A stretch of DNA of 64,000 nt from Botryotinia globosa (taxonomy: Eukaryota; Ascomycota; Leotiomycetes; Helotiales; Sclerotiniaceae), in NCBI GenBank assembly GCA_014898425.1, contig RCSZ01000005.1:2630501-2694500 (forward strand), in the 5' to 3' direction. The position numbers were made by a program, and so were the translations under genes. Shown here piece by piece: positions 50,240 through 62,047 of this stretch; the stretch's first letter is position 1; every line of letters begins with the position of its first letter. The notes beneath the pieces were generated by a model, which was not told the origin of the DNA, made no database searches, and was given only the letters and a program-made list of their open reading frames with translations.

Positions 50240-52840
50240 CTTTTTGGAAATCTTATAAAACTTTATAATAAAAATGATAAGTATAATAAACAAAATAATA
50301 ATTTTGTTTACAAATATAATATATTTCTTAATAATTATTAATATATTAATATATCTAAAGATCTATTTTCAAAAATATTATTAATTATATTTGTTAATAT
50401 AACACTTGACTTTTATTATATAAATTTAAAAATTATATTGAATATAATATAGAATATTTATAATCTATTTAAAACTATATTTGAAGGCTTTGAATATAAA
50501 AGGAATATTATATAATAATAAGAGATTATTATATTAAAAAGTATTATAATAAAATCAAAAAATAATAGAAAATTGATTATTTATTGTTTACAATAAATAA
50601 TGACAAAATTATATTACTTGTACAAAGGATTTAGTATTGTTATTCAAATAAACGAATTATTTTATTAAAAGATTGTTAATATATATATATCAATCTAAGT
50701 ATACTCTCTAATTTGTTTTTGTTTAATTAATAATATATTAAATCTTTTTGAAAAACTTTAATTAATTATTATAATATAGGAATTAACTTATTTAAATGAA
50801 AATATAATATTTTATATTAATCAAAAATATCAATATAAAAAAGGATACAATTAAAATAAAGGTTTTGAATAAAACAATTAATATTTATTTAAATTATAAA
50901 ATAAAAAGAAATATTTTATTTATAAAAAGAACAATTATTAATCAATTCGATATAATAAGAAGGAATATAACAAATTGTAATACAAATATAAGGAATAATT
51001 TAAAGATATTAATAATAATTTTGATAAAGATTTTAAACAGTTTTTTATTGAATATAAAGAATCTATTGAAAACTCTAATTCTAATATAAATAGTAAAATT
51101 GTAGTTTATTTTATACAATTCGAATTTCAGGATTTATTTATATAAAAACCACATTCGAGTTTCTTTATTCAAAGTGAATCTATTAATAATAAAGAGATTG
51201 TATCCCATTTAATTAATAAGTTCTTTATATATATTCTAATATATCAAGTCTATAATATAATATATATTAACAAATATAATATAAAAGAATTTCAAGGAAT
51301 TATTATTAATATAACTATAGTATAATAATCGATAATAGATTATAAATAATATATAATATATAAAACAATCATCGAAAATATACTATTAAATATAAATCAA
51401 ATAGAAATCACAAATATAATATTTAATATCGAAAAAACTAAATCAATTAAATCAATTGAATTCAAATTATTATTAGGAATTATCGAATTTCACATTATAA
51501 ATATAAAAATATTATTCCTTTTATTATTAAATAATATAAATAAATTTGATATATATTATAATAATATTATTAATTCAATTATTAAATAATATATAAGAGT
51601 AAATTATTTATACATTCATTATAATAAGTATATAATATTCCTCTAATATATAAATATATAACAATTTATACAACAAATTATTAATAACAACAAATACTAT
51701 TTTATTGCTATAAAACTATACCATTTATATTATCGTTTTGATTATCTCTCAATTCATAGATTTCTATAAATATTATAACAAGTTGATTATAATAATATTT
51801 TATAAATTGAGATTAATAAATTTATTAAGTTCTATTAGTACTACCAAAAATATAGTAAATCATCAAATCAATTTAAATTCAATTTACAAAATAATATTGA
51901 TTTCAATTATTTAATTATAATTAATATAATATATATTAATATCAACCTTATTTTATATATTATCAACAAAAACATACAATTCCAAGCTATATAATGACTG
52001 AATAATATTATTATAAAATATACTTTTAATATTTTTCGAAAATACTAAATAAATATTTATATCAATCTCCCAGATTATATTATATATAATATCAAAAAGA
52101 ATTTTATTAATAAGGAATTTATATAATATATAGTAATTATATCAATAAAAACAAAGAATATTCTAATTAAAGTTTATTAATCAATTGATATAATTGAATA
52201 ATATCATATAATTATTAAAAGAATATATATTATTATCACAAATAAATTAGATAATTTTATTTCGAAAAAGATAATATTATAAATAATTATAAAAACAATA
52301 AACAATATTATAAAATCAAATGAATTAATTCCAATATTTTTAATTTTTAAAGTATATTTGTATATATCCAAATCTAATTTATTTATATTCACAATCCTAT
52401 AATATTAAGTAGTAATTAAAAAAACAATATCCGAAATTCACAAATTACAAGCTATAAAACAAATATCTAATATTTTGAATTAATATAATGAATTATTTAT
52501 AATAACTTTATACAATTTACCCATTAACTCAAAGATTTAAATATAAAAAGAATACAAAGAATAAATAAATCTGTATTATTTACTAAATATAAAGGATGAG
52601 ATATATACTATACAACTAACAAATAACCCAATAGAATTTCGAATTATTCAAATTAAATTGTATATGGAAAAAAATCAAAACTGATTTTAAAATCAATTCT
52701 AGGATGAACAATTTATTGAATTAATATAATTATTGCTATTTATATAACCTATATAAGCAATATAATCAATGTATTAAGGATAGATTACTATATTTATACA
52801 AATAATAGATCAAACGATACAAAATATATTCAGAAATATA
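50240..52840 (+). pseudogene. Cop-1 protease/integrase region, heavily degraded
   Basis: By position this should hold protease and integrase. The frames are broken every few codons and I could not point to the DSG or DDE residues. Open pieces such as 50865-51089 have no recognisable domain. Confidence 0.35.
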
Positions 52841-52846
52841 ATTAAA

Positions 52847-52926
52847 ATAATTTTGCCAAAATCTAGCAAAGTTATATCTCCCCTGAATATAGTCAAAATA
52901 ACTTTACCAAAATCTAGCAAAGTTAT
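52847..52926. repeat. Two tandem copies of the ORF-flanking palindrome (Cop-1, before RT)
   Basis: Copies at 52847-52876 and 52898-52926 are the least mutated seen: arms TTTTGCCAAAATC / TAGCAAAGTTATAT and AACTTTACCAAAATC / TAGCAAAGTTATAT. They lie between the integrase-position block and RT. Confidence 0.7.
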
Positions 52927-53149
52927 ATTTTCTCTCTTATTTAATATTATTTATAGTAGAAATTCTAAAAAGATATTTGTAAATATATCTAAGGATTTAT
53001 AATATTAGTAATATTTATTTCTCTAAGTTGTAATTCTTGTATTCTAAATTTATTTTTCAAACAATAATATAAATATATATTTTATAGAATCTATAATATT
53101 ATTCAATTTAACAATATATCTTCCAAATGATAATAAGTATATTGAATAT

Positions 53150-54640
53150 TATATAGTATCTGTTGATATACAAGTATCAACAATCTTTATTAAATTAAAA
53201 CAAAAAGAAATCAATAGATTAATGGAAAACAATATATTTCAATTTATAAAATTAATAAATATATCTACAAATATTAGAATATTCAATTCACATTTTGTTA
53301 ATGAAATCAAAAATGAAGGGATTAACAAAGTATTTCCTAAATCCTAATTAATTATACAAATATAAAAAAATCAAGGAAAAGATACTGTTTTAATATAATC
53401 ATTTATTATATAATATATTAGCCAATATATTATATTAGTAATAATAACTATACTACTCAAAAACAAGATTATTATGAGTATTCGCAATATCATACAAATA
53501 TATACACAATTAATATCAAATTTAATTCGAAAATTCTATATACAATCCCCAATAGAAATAAATATCCCAAAAGGTTTTATTCTACAAATAATACAATTAT
53601 TATATAATATTCCAAAAGCAAATAATTACTAATTTAACACCTACCACAAATATTACATTAATACTTTTAAGATGATATAATCAATTTATAACCTATATCT
53701 ATTATATACAATCAAAAACAATATAATATTTAGTATTATCAAACTATAAATAAATAATATATTTATTATAACTAATAAAGTATTTACAAATTATAAACAA
53801 ATTGAACTCAAAAATGCAAATTTTATAGTAAAAGAATATGAAATATTTATATTAAATATATTATTTAAATTTAATAATAATCTAATTATTTAATGATATA
53901 ATAATACAATTTATTTTAATCAAAAAAAACAATATAAAAACCTTTATCTAATTAAATCAGAATTATTAGATATGTAAGGTATGTGTGGTAAACTTAGAAA
54001 ATCAGTAACAATAAAAGACTAATATATTGTATAATATATTCGAAAAATATATATAATAATTATATATCAACCAAAAATATCTTTTAACTTATTATATATT
54101 ATATAAATAATTAATTTAAAAGAAAAAAATGCTAATTCTTTTAATAAATATATTCAATAATAGATCAATAATTCAAAGAGAGAATTATAATTTATTCCTT
54201 TTAATATGAATTCTTTCAAATTGATTGTATTCATAAATGTGTTTTTTGTGAACAATAAAGATTTGTTTTCCTAGATTAAATATATTATTATTTTATAGAA
54301 CAAATTCAATAAAGTTAATATTATTTATTAATTATTAATCAAGTGCAAAAAAGTTACTAGGAGTATATTAGTATTAAAGCTTTATAGTATAGTTTTGGGC
54401 TTTGATATTAATGTAGCAATTAAAGGTATATTTAATAAGATCTTCTCAAACCGCAATATATTATTAATTATATGTATCGATTTAAAATTACTTTATAATT
54501 ATTTTACAAAGCTTGATATAATTATTGAAAAGAGATTAATAATTGATATAATAACTATCCGAAAGGTATATAAGAAACAAGAGATTATAAAGATTAAATG
54601 AATTAATAAAGAATCTAATTCAATTAATATAATAATTAAA
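53150..54640 (+). pseudogene. Cop-1 RT and RNase H
   Basis: Stop-ridden translation gives the Copia RT N-terminal region (KQKEINRLMENNIFQF, FNSHFVNEIKNEG), the IPKGFILQIIQLLYNIPKA segment, a catalytic box reading INNIF where a D-D pair is expected (about 53745), then RNase H. A 68-codon open piece at 54395-54601 (GFDINVAIKG...KLDIIIEKRLIIDI...) is the RNase H C-terminal half. Confidence 0.8.
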
Positions 54641-54798
54641 TTTAAATTATATTAAATTCTAAAGGATTTGATTAATAATAATATTATAAAGATTAAAATT
54701 ACAAAGTAAATTGAGAAAAATTAGGAGGATAAATGGTTATATAAATAAAGAGGTATTAATTAGAAAAATATAATTTGATGATTTTAGAGAGTTATTAG

Positions 54799-54960
54799 TA
54801 TTGGGATAGGGATTATATAATCATATTAACGTTTACACTAATACCTCGGTATTATAATATAAATATATTGTAGCCCTAGCTTTTAGAATTTCAAGTAATA
54901 TTACAATAGTGTGAATCATAGTATTATATTGTCTTCACCATCCCCATGGTGATACCAACA
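54799..54960 (+). repeat. Cop-1 3' LTR
   Basis: 162 bp; starts TATTGGGATAGGG (mutated) but keeps the native end CATCCCCATGGTGATACCAACA in its last 22 bp, complementary in preservation to the 5' LTR. Confidence 0.88.
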
Positions 54961-55404
54961 GTTATTATAGATTTTATAAAAATTTAAATTTATATATAAT
55001 TCATATACAAATTAAAATCGATATTTTGAAGCTTTAGAAACCAATCCAAAAAAATCCTAAAAATCTATTTTTTTTTAGAATAGATTCAGAATGATTCGAA
55101 TTATATAGATCTGAATTTTGATCAAATTATATTCAATATTGATAGAGATATTGATAGATTAAAAAGATGATTTTTGATGTAAAAGGGTAGCTCAAAAGAG
55201 GGGTAGCCCGAAAGTAGGGTAGTCGACTTATAGCAAAACCTCTCTATAAGAATATCGGTTTTTGTAATCATTTTTAAGAATATAGAGAGATATTTTTATA
55301 TAAAGATATTCGATTAATTCTAATATAATAGTAATCTACTTTCGATTAATTTCAATCGGATTCTATTCTATAATTATTTTGTAACTGTTTTTACTTTTAT
55401 TAGG

Positions 55405-55680
<276 letters not shown>

Positions 55681-55682
55681 CT

Positions 55683-56418
55683 ATATTCGAAGATTTGTTT
55701 CTTTTAATATATATTATATTAATTAATAATAAGGGTTTATATAAGAATTTAATTAATTCAATCCGATATATTAGTTTTTATTAAAATTCTGATGTTTCTC
55801 TATAAACTTTAGAAAAAAAGAAAAAAAAAAGTTTAATATATCCAAGATTCCAGTATATCCCAGTCCGGTATAGCCAAGTTTTTCTATAAGAACAAACGCT
55901 TTCCAAATTGAGCAGTTACTTAAGTTGAAAAGAATGACTGAAACCTTCAGAACAGATGTGGAGGTCATATGTAACCGCATTTCTCGTTGTCGTCACTCGT
56001 TGGCTATGAAGTTTATCAACCGCCTATCACCAGGAACGACACCGGCCTTATTTTACGCATCCAGCAAATTCTGACATGGATAAGGAGAAGTATAGCAGAT
56101 AAAGAAATATGAGGAAGGCAGGTTGTAGTAGCGGCGTGCCCCTAAAAACGTTCACTTGATCTCCAGATGAAGATTTCATGATAGCTTAGCTTATCAAATG
56201 CGGCGAGTTAGATAGGGAATGATCTTCAATTGTATTATTAGTATATATCTGTGCTCATTTATCCATCGACTTTGTGCCATCTGTGGACGATGTACCGATA
56301 TTGTAGTAACGTTACAATAAGGTCTCCTGAGCATGGAGAACATGAAACTACACGGTCATTACAATAAGGAAATATGGTTATTTAACCGGCACGCGGATAG
56401 AATGCAAGGGGAACATAC
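55683..56418. other. Intergenic island of normal composition
   Basis: AT-rich to about 55850, then normal composition. Only short open frames with no recognisable features; no gene supported. Confidence 0.4.
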
Positions 56419-56421
56419 TAA

Positions 56422-56779
56422 GGGCCCGTTCGGATCGATTTTTTAGGCGATATTGGGCTATATTTGTTGATAATATAAGTCTAAATAAGCGTTTACTGAA
56501 CGCAAATGTTGTTTAACAATTTATATTAACAAAAAAAGTAATGAATTAAATACTAATGTTGAGTTACAAAGAACTACAAAATATTGATCAACAAATTTGA
56601 AAATTTATATAACAACCTCGCCAAATCTCTAATACAACTTTAATTAACTGTTGTTAATATACTGTTACTCTATATTTTGTAAACTATAAATTTCAGCCTC
56701 ATATTTAACAAATTTAGTCTAAATTATTAGTCAATATATTATTTTGTTAACAAATTAAAAAAACGATCCGAACGAGCCC
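56422..56779. mobile_element. Harbinger/Tourist-like MITE, 358 bp (Harb-1 copy 2)
   Basis: TIRs GGGCCCGTTCGGATCGATTT and AACGATCCGAACGAGCCC; TSD TAA (56419-56421 and 56780-56782). Same family as 1189-1646 but with a less mutated left TIR and a shorter interior. Non-coding. Confidence 0.85.
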
Positions 56780-57180
56780 TAAGAGATTAATGAACAAAGT
56801 TCTTGACATTATGATTGCCGATGGCAAATACAGATGAACCTGGATATACGGGCACGTGTCATACGGGAATCCCCTTTATATGGGCATATTTTTCAATCTC
56901 AAAAAAATTTATATGGTGAAATTGATCTATATAGATATACCCTTATATAAGAGTATATAGTTCTATTTATGGATTCGAAGAAGTAAGTCATGTTTTTTTT
57001 GTACTCATGTATTATATAATTATATATCTCTATAACTATAATAAATTTATTAATTGGTATATATAAGGTTCTTTTTGATTGATTATAAATAATATACGAA
57101 ACTTTTTATTAATTGGAGCTTAGTTTTTCCGACCGAATAGAGGGGAAAACTTTATAGAAACATTTCAATTTAGTATACAA

Positions 57181-57488
57181 CCTTAAAGAAATTAGTAAAA
57201 TAGAATAAAAAGATGTATTTTTATTAATTAGAATTCAAGGAATCGATTAATATAATTATTTTTGAATTATCTCAAAAATTGAAATTTATATTAATTATTA
57301 AAGTATTAGAATAATAAAAGATTAAATACTAAAAGCGATTTATTATTTGAATATATTGAAATACTTTAATAATGAATATAAATTCTAATTTTTGAGATAA
57401 TTCAAAAATAATTATATCAATCGATTCCTTGAATTCTAATTAATAATAAAATATCTTTTTATTTTATTTTATTAATTTCTTTAAAATT
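57181..57488. repeat. Foldback palindrome inside Mar-2
   Basis: Arms of about 130 bp (57181-57315 and 57355-57488) are near-perfect inverted copies sharing GAATTCAAGGAATCGATTAA / its complement and TTTTTGAATTATCTCAAAAA-type stretches; loop about 40 bp. No clear TSD. Probably a small MITE or an inverted duplication. Confidence 0.7.
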
Positions 57489-57754
57489 ATATATTGAATT
57501 GAATAATTTCTTATATAAATTGAGGATATGAATTAAATAAAAAAGAAAAAAGTGGTAACTATATATAAGAGATTAAAAACTTTCAAATAATATATTTTTT
57601 ATATTGTTAGCTTCAAAATTGAGGTTTTTATAAAAGATTGAAGTTGAAATAGTATAAATATAATTAGAGCTTATATAATCAATTAAAAGAGGTTTATATT
57701 GAATGTAATTGATTTAATATTAATGAAAATTATTTTAATACTATAGCTTTCGTA

Positions 57755-57960
57755 GTTCAGTAGTATAATTGATGATCTGATGTGAAGTGATCTACTAAAA
57801 TCTGAATAAAATTAAAAAATCTGAATAAAAAAAGATAAACCGATTTCGCCTATAAGCTTTAATAAAATTTCTTTTTTAGATTTTTATAATTATAAATATA
57901 ATTATATAATACTTTCTCAAAAAGCAAGAAGTCCAGGGGCTTACAGGCCTCTAATATTAT
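57755..57960 (+). repeat. SINE-like repeat, copy 2, with tRNA-like head (candidate)
   Basis: Begins GCTTTCGTAGTTCAGTAGTATAAT, which resembles the acceptor/D-arm (A box) of a tRNA. A possible degenerate B box (AAATCTGAATAA) follows twice, then the body shared with 55405-55534 (GATAAACCGATTTCGCC ... GTCCAGGGGCTTACAGGCC). It cannot fold as a complete tRNA as far as I can see. Confidence 0.35.
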
Positions 57961-59900
57961 TAAAGGATAACTATAATCCTTTATATAAATAGATTATTAT
58001 TATTTATAATTAAACCTCGAGTGTAGCGAGGATCGGGGGTTTGGGGGTTAGCCCTTATAAAAATTAAAGAAATAAGAGAAAAAACTTCTACGAATTCATG
58101 ATCTGAAAAATTCTTTTTCCCTGACGGCTAGTACTGATACCCCTATATAAAATTTTATTGATTTAAAATGAAATCTTTTGAGAATATCGAAAATACTTTT
58201 ATAGTGTTATTGTTCTTGTTTAAAAAGTCTATAAAACACTATGATTATATTATCCCTCAAATCAATAATACAAATCAATAATACAAAGCTTTAAGAGTTT
58301 AATAATAGGATCTTAAATATAATAAAAGAACTTATGAAGATATTATTATATAATGGAGAGCTATATATAATAATAATCTTCTAAAACAAATTTTAAATAT
58401 ATATAACTTAATTTATAAAATCTTTTGAATTATCAATCAATCTTTTTAAAAAACTGAAAATCTTTTTATTCTATTTTTAAAAAAGTTTTATTTAAATAGC
58501 AAATATAATACAATTGTTATCTTAATATAAAATCTATTATAAACAATATATTATAAATAAAAGCTATAGAATTCTAACAAAAGCTTTCTAAATATAAAAA
58601 GTTGTCTTTACCTTTTGAAAAGAATAAAATATAATCAAATGGATTTCTATATAGCTTTAAAATGTATATAAATATATAGGAAAAGTATTAATTTGGAGAA
58701 ACTTCATCAACTGAAACAAATACAAAATCAAAAACTAGAATAAAAAAAATTCGATATATATATATATAATACAATATAGATAATATCTACAATTGTAATA
58801 AAATAAATACTTTTTGGAAATTCAGATTAAAACGTATACTTAATATTCTCAATATATTAAGTAAAAAGCAAAATAAAGCTAGAATTACATTCAATCTTAT
58901 TATAAATACCTTCAGTATCAACAAATTCCCTCTTTAAATAATAGATATAACTAAAATGCCTAATATATACAAAACAATTAGAATTACAAATTTTCATAAT
59001 CTAAAAACTAAATATCGATTTAATAAAAAGCTTAAATAAAAAATAGAATCTTTCTTAAATGCTTTATATAATTTGATAATCTAATAAAAACTCGAAAAAA
59101 GAAAGTGTTTTTATTAATGAATAACTTCTTAGTTTATATAATAATATTAGAAAAAGCTAATATTATTCAATACTTTATTAATACTAAAATCGAATTCCTA
59201 TTATTTAATATTACAGTAAAACATTAATCTTTTGATTAAAGTATTATAGCCAATTAAAAACTTTATTTATAATATTACTCAATATACTATATAATTGAAT
59301 ATTTTGATTAAAGCTTTAATTATTTTTGGAAATTTAATATATTAAAATTCATTTGATAGAGAATATATACTTAGAATAATATCAAAACTAATACTATATC
59401 GAATTACTAGGATAAATAAAAATGTATCGATCTGAGCTTACACTTTAAAATACTATATAGTATATAGAAAGAATTAAAGGTAAGATTGGAGACATTATAA
59501 TCAACTTTAATACAACTATATATACTAAATATTATCACTAATGTATTCAATATTAAGAAATACATATTACTATATTTAGAGTATATAATTAATAAAAAAG
59601 ATGATCTGAATTTACTTATTAATATAATTATAGCAAAAAAAGAGATAATAGAATAAAACGAAAAGAATATAAATAAAATTATTCAAGAAAAGATTATTAA
59701 TAATATTGAAACTTTTAAAGCTATTAGGGTTTTAATCTTATTTCAAGAATAGTAAGATATTGAAGATTTATAATTCAAAAAATTATTAGAATAAAAAGAA
59801 TAGAATTTAATATTAAAAACAATTGTAAATCAATAATAAAACTCCTTATTAGAATATTTTAATAGAAAAAATTAAAGTTATTCAAAGTTGATGCCTTATT
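57961..59900. other. AT-rich interior of Mar-2, no gene readable
   Basis: Mostly AT-rich with no frame longer than about 60 codons. A GC-richer tag, CTCGAGTGTAGCGAGGATCGG followed by TTTGGGGGTTAGCCC (58017-58052), is not explained and could mark the end of another insertion. Confidence 0.4.
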
Positions 59901-59985
59901 GCCTAACCTTATTATACAGGAAACCCCTATATATAGGCATTTAGGCCTCGAAATTTTTAGGCCCGTATATCCAGGTTCATCTGTA

Positions 59986-60490
59986 CACATGATCTTGACT
60001 ATGATTATAGTTTTCTTCCAAACAGTGATATTAATGAAAGGGTTTTAATTTACTCTACAATAATAGATTGATAGAACATGAGCAAGGCTCCTAGTATTCT
60101 TGGATGTGATAGAACAAAGGAGATTTTTTACGTGAAATCGACATCTTTTGGCGAGATGGATGCGCTTGGTACATCGAGTACTCTCTCTTTCTTCTTTGAA
60201 AAATCAATCAATTCATATTGAATGCTGCTCAATTTTAAACTAAACAATCGATCTTCCTGTGCTTAAATATTGCTCACAAAGTTTGCGTGACAAGCACTAG
60301 GGCGTTGTAGTTCTACTTTTGACGCACACAGCAAGAATAATCGTAAAATCATTGAGAGCTTGACAAAGTGCAGCATTTGCCCCCATAAGTTTACCAGGTG
60401 GAATAAGTTGTAAAGAATGAAAGCTTAAATCGCAAATAGACACGTCTAGTTGAGATGAAGGGCCAGCGACTTCGTTGACAGTGAATGCTG
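59986..60490. other. Intergenic sequence between Mar-2 and Mar-1
   Basis: Normal composition; no convincing gene or RNA. Confidence 0.4.
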
Positions 60491-60492
60491 TA

Positions 60493-61308
60493 AGTCGACC
60501 ACCCTACTTTCAGGCCACCCCTGTTTCGGGCCACCCTTTTACACCAAAAATCACTTTTTTAATCTATTAATATCTCTATCAATATTGAATATAATCTAAT
60601 AAAAATTTAAAACTATATAATTCGAATTGTTTCAAATCTATTTTGAGATTTTTAGATTTTTAGGATTTTTCTAAATTGATTTCTAAAGCTTCGAAATATC
60701 GATTTTTAATTACATACAAATTACATACAAATTTAAAATTCTATAAAATCTATAATAACTTTTAAGAGAAAATAGCTAAAAATAAATTATAAAATTTTAT
60801 TATAAATTTATAAGATATTTAATTTGAAAAATCTTAAAAAAATAGAAAATTCCTTATAAATAAATATTTAAAAGGATACCCTCAAAATTACAGGGATTAT
60901 TTATATTACTCTTAATTCACTATATACTATATCTCTATATTTATTCATTTTTTTGAATTTTTTTTTGAATTTCTATATAGATTTAGATTTGAATTTTTCA
61001 AAAAAACATATAATCTTCTTTTAATAATTATTATTAAAAAGTTATTAAAGATTTTATAAAATTTTAAATTTGTATATAATTTATATATAAATTGAAAATC
61101 GATATTTTGAAGCCTTAGAAATCGATCTATAAAAATCCTAAAATTCTAAAAATTCTAATATAAACTTAAAATAACTTATATTATATAAATATAAATTTTT
61201 ATTAAATCATATTCAATATTGATAAAGATATTGATAGGCCAAAAAAGTGATTTTTGATGTAAAAGGGTGGCCCGAAACAGGGGTGGCCCGAAAGTAGGGT
61301 GGTCGACT
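60493..61308. mobile_element. Mar-1 foldback MITE copy 2, uninterrupted, 816 bp
   Basis: Termini AGTCGACCACCCTACTTTC and the complement, TSD TA (60491-60492 and 61309-61310). TIRs extend about 260-270 bp with mostly C/T and G/A mismatches. Within the first 50 bp of each TIR the motif TTTC(A/G)GGCCACCC occurs twice in tandem, as expected of subterminal transposase-binding sites. Non-coding centre. Confidence 0.88.
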
Positions 61309-61310
61309 TA

Positions 61311-62047
61311 TGATCTAGACCACCACGATCGCAATAAAAAACTGATTAAGTAAAATGTGCATCACGTACCTAGTGTTTACTTAGCGGAACAGAAAATTCA
61401 TTGTTGCCAGTTCAAAAGATTAACATTGTGCTTTCGCGCTGGGGCTTTGTGTTCATCAAGGGAGACTGGGGAAATTGTGGCGAAGAATTGATCACAAGAC
61501 AAGGAAGCTATCAGTCGAGGTTGTGCATGACGTGGATTTGAGTTGTTAGCACACCGGCATTTACAGAATCGTTCTTGGGAAAGCTTTGGTGCACTGGTGG
61601 TCGGAGATTCATATACCCTACTTGCGTTCCTGGATTTGCGCGAGGCACGTGCCAGATAGGGATCTAGGCGACCACATGGCACGTGTTATTTCTGAACTTA
61701 TTATTGTCGAAGCATGATAGAACACCGCGCCCGTGACTAGAGCAGTGGCTAGGAGATGTGAACCGAGTTTGAGTCTATATGGTGTTGGCAAAGTAAGAGT
61801 AACAAGTGGCGAGAAGCTCGAGAATCAAGCATAATCGGAGATGAAAACGCCTACATGTTAAGTGTTGACTTTGACGACCGAAAAGTCTAGACTTAGCGGA
61901 AAACCTTCGGGGTACAAGTAATGGCCCTATAAATACAGCTGTAAATTCTTCAGACTCAAGTTGATTTCTCCTTGGCAGTTTTCTTCTCAAAAAGAATCAA
62001 GTAAGAAGAAAAAAATCCATATTATGTGGTGGGTATCATGCCATGTC
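61311..62047. other. Intergenic, 3' side of GPI16
   Basis: Normal composition. Two minus-strand open frames (61682-61398 and 61990-61775) show no recognisable domain, and I do not regard them as genes. Two GGCACGTG sites flank a short stretch at about 61642-61684. Confidence 0.4.

Larger units (their letters stand above)
48674..54960 (+). mobile_element. Cop-1: full-length Copia LTR retrotransposon, 6,287 bp
   Basis: 162-bp LTRs at 48674-48835 and 54799-54960, TG..CA ends, TSD GTTAT (48669-48673 and 54961-54965). Plus-strand remnants: gag-like start MAGLYNIAESITEL at 49259; long degraded middle (protease/integrase expected); RT region from about 53150; RNase H last, the Ty1/Copia order in which integrase precedes RT. 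Stops throughout; RIP-type AT enrichment. Its insertion target is a Mar-1 MITE. Confidence 0.9.
48120..55228. mobile_element. Mar-1 foldback MITE copy 1, split by Cop-1
   Basis: Left part 48120-48673 and right part 54966-55228 (263 bp) together are 817 bp, against 816 bp for the intact copy at 60493-61308. Termini AGTCGACCACCC / its complement, flanked by TA (48118-48119 and 55229-55230). A TA TSD indicates Tc1/mariner-type insertion. Long TIRs of about 260-270 bp; no transposase. Confidence 0.85.
56831..59983. mobile_element. Mar-2: TIR transposon, 3,153 bp, TA target site
   Basis: Perfect 23-bp TIRs (CAGATGAACCTGGATATACG... at the left; exact complement at 59961-59983), flanked by TA (56829-56830 and 59984-59985). 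The TA TSD points to the Tc1/mariner group. Next to each TIR lie similar ATATAGGGG/CCCCTTTATATGGG subterminal stretches. The interior is AT-rich and contains a foldback and a SINE-like repeat. No transposase could be read in any frame, so it is either badly degraded or non-autonomous. Confidence 0.75.

Noticed and set aside
61398..61990. Two minus-strand frames near GPI16
   Set aside because: No recognisable domain or signal; overlapping low-complexity reading of intergenic DNA.
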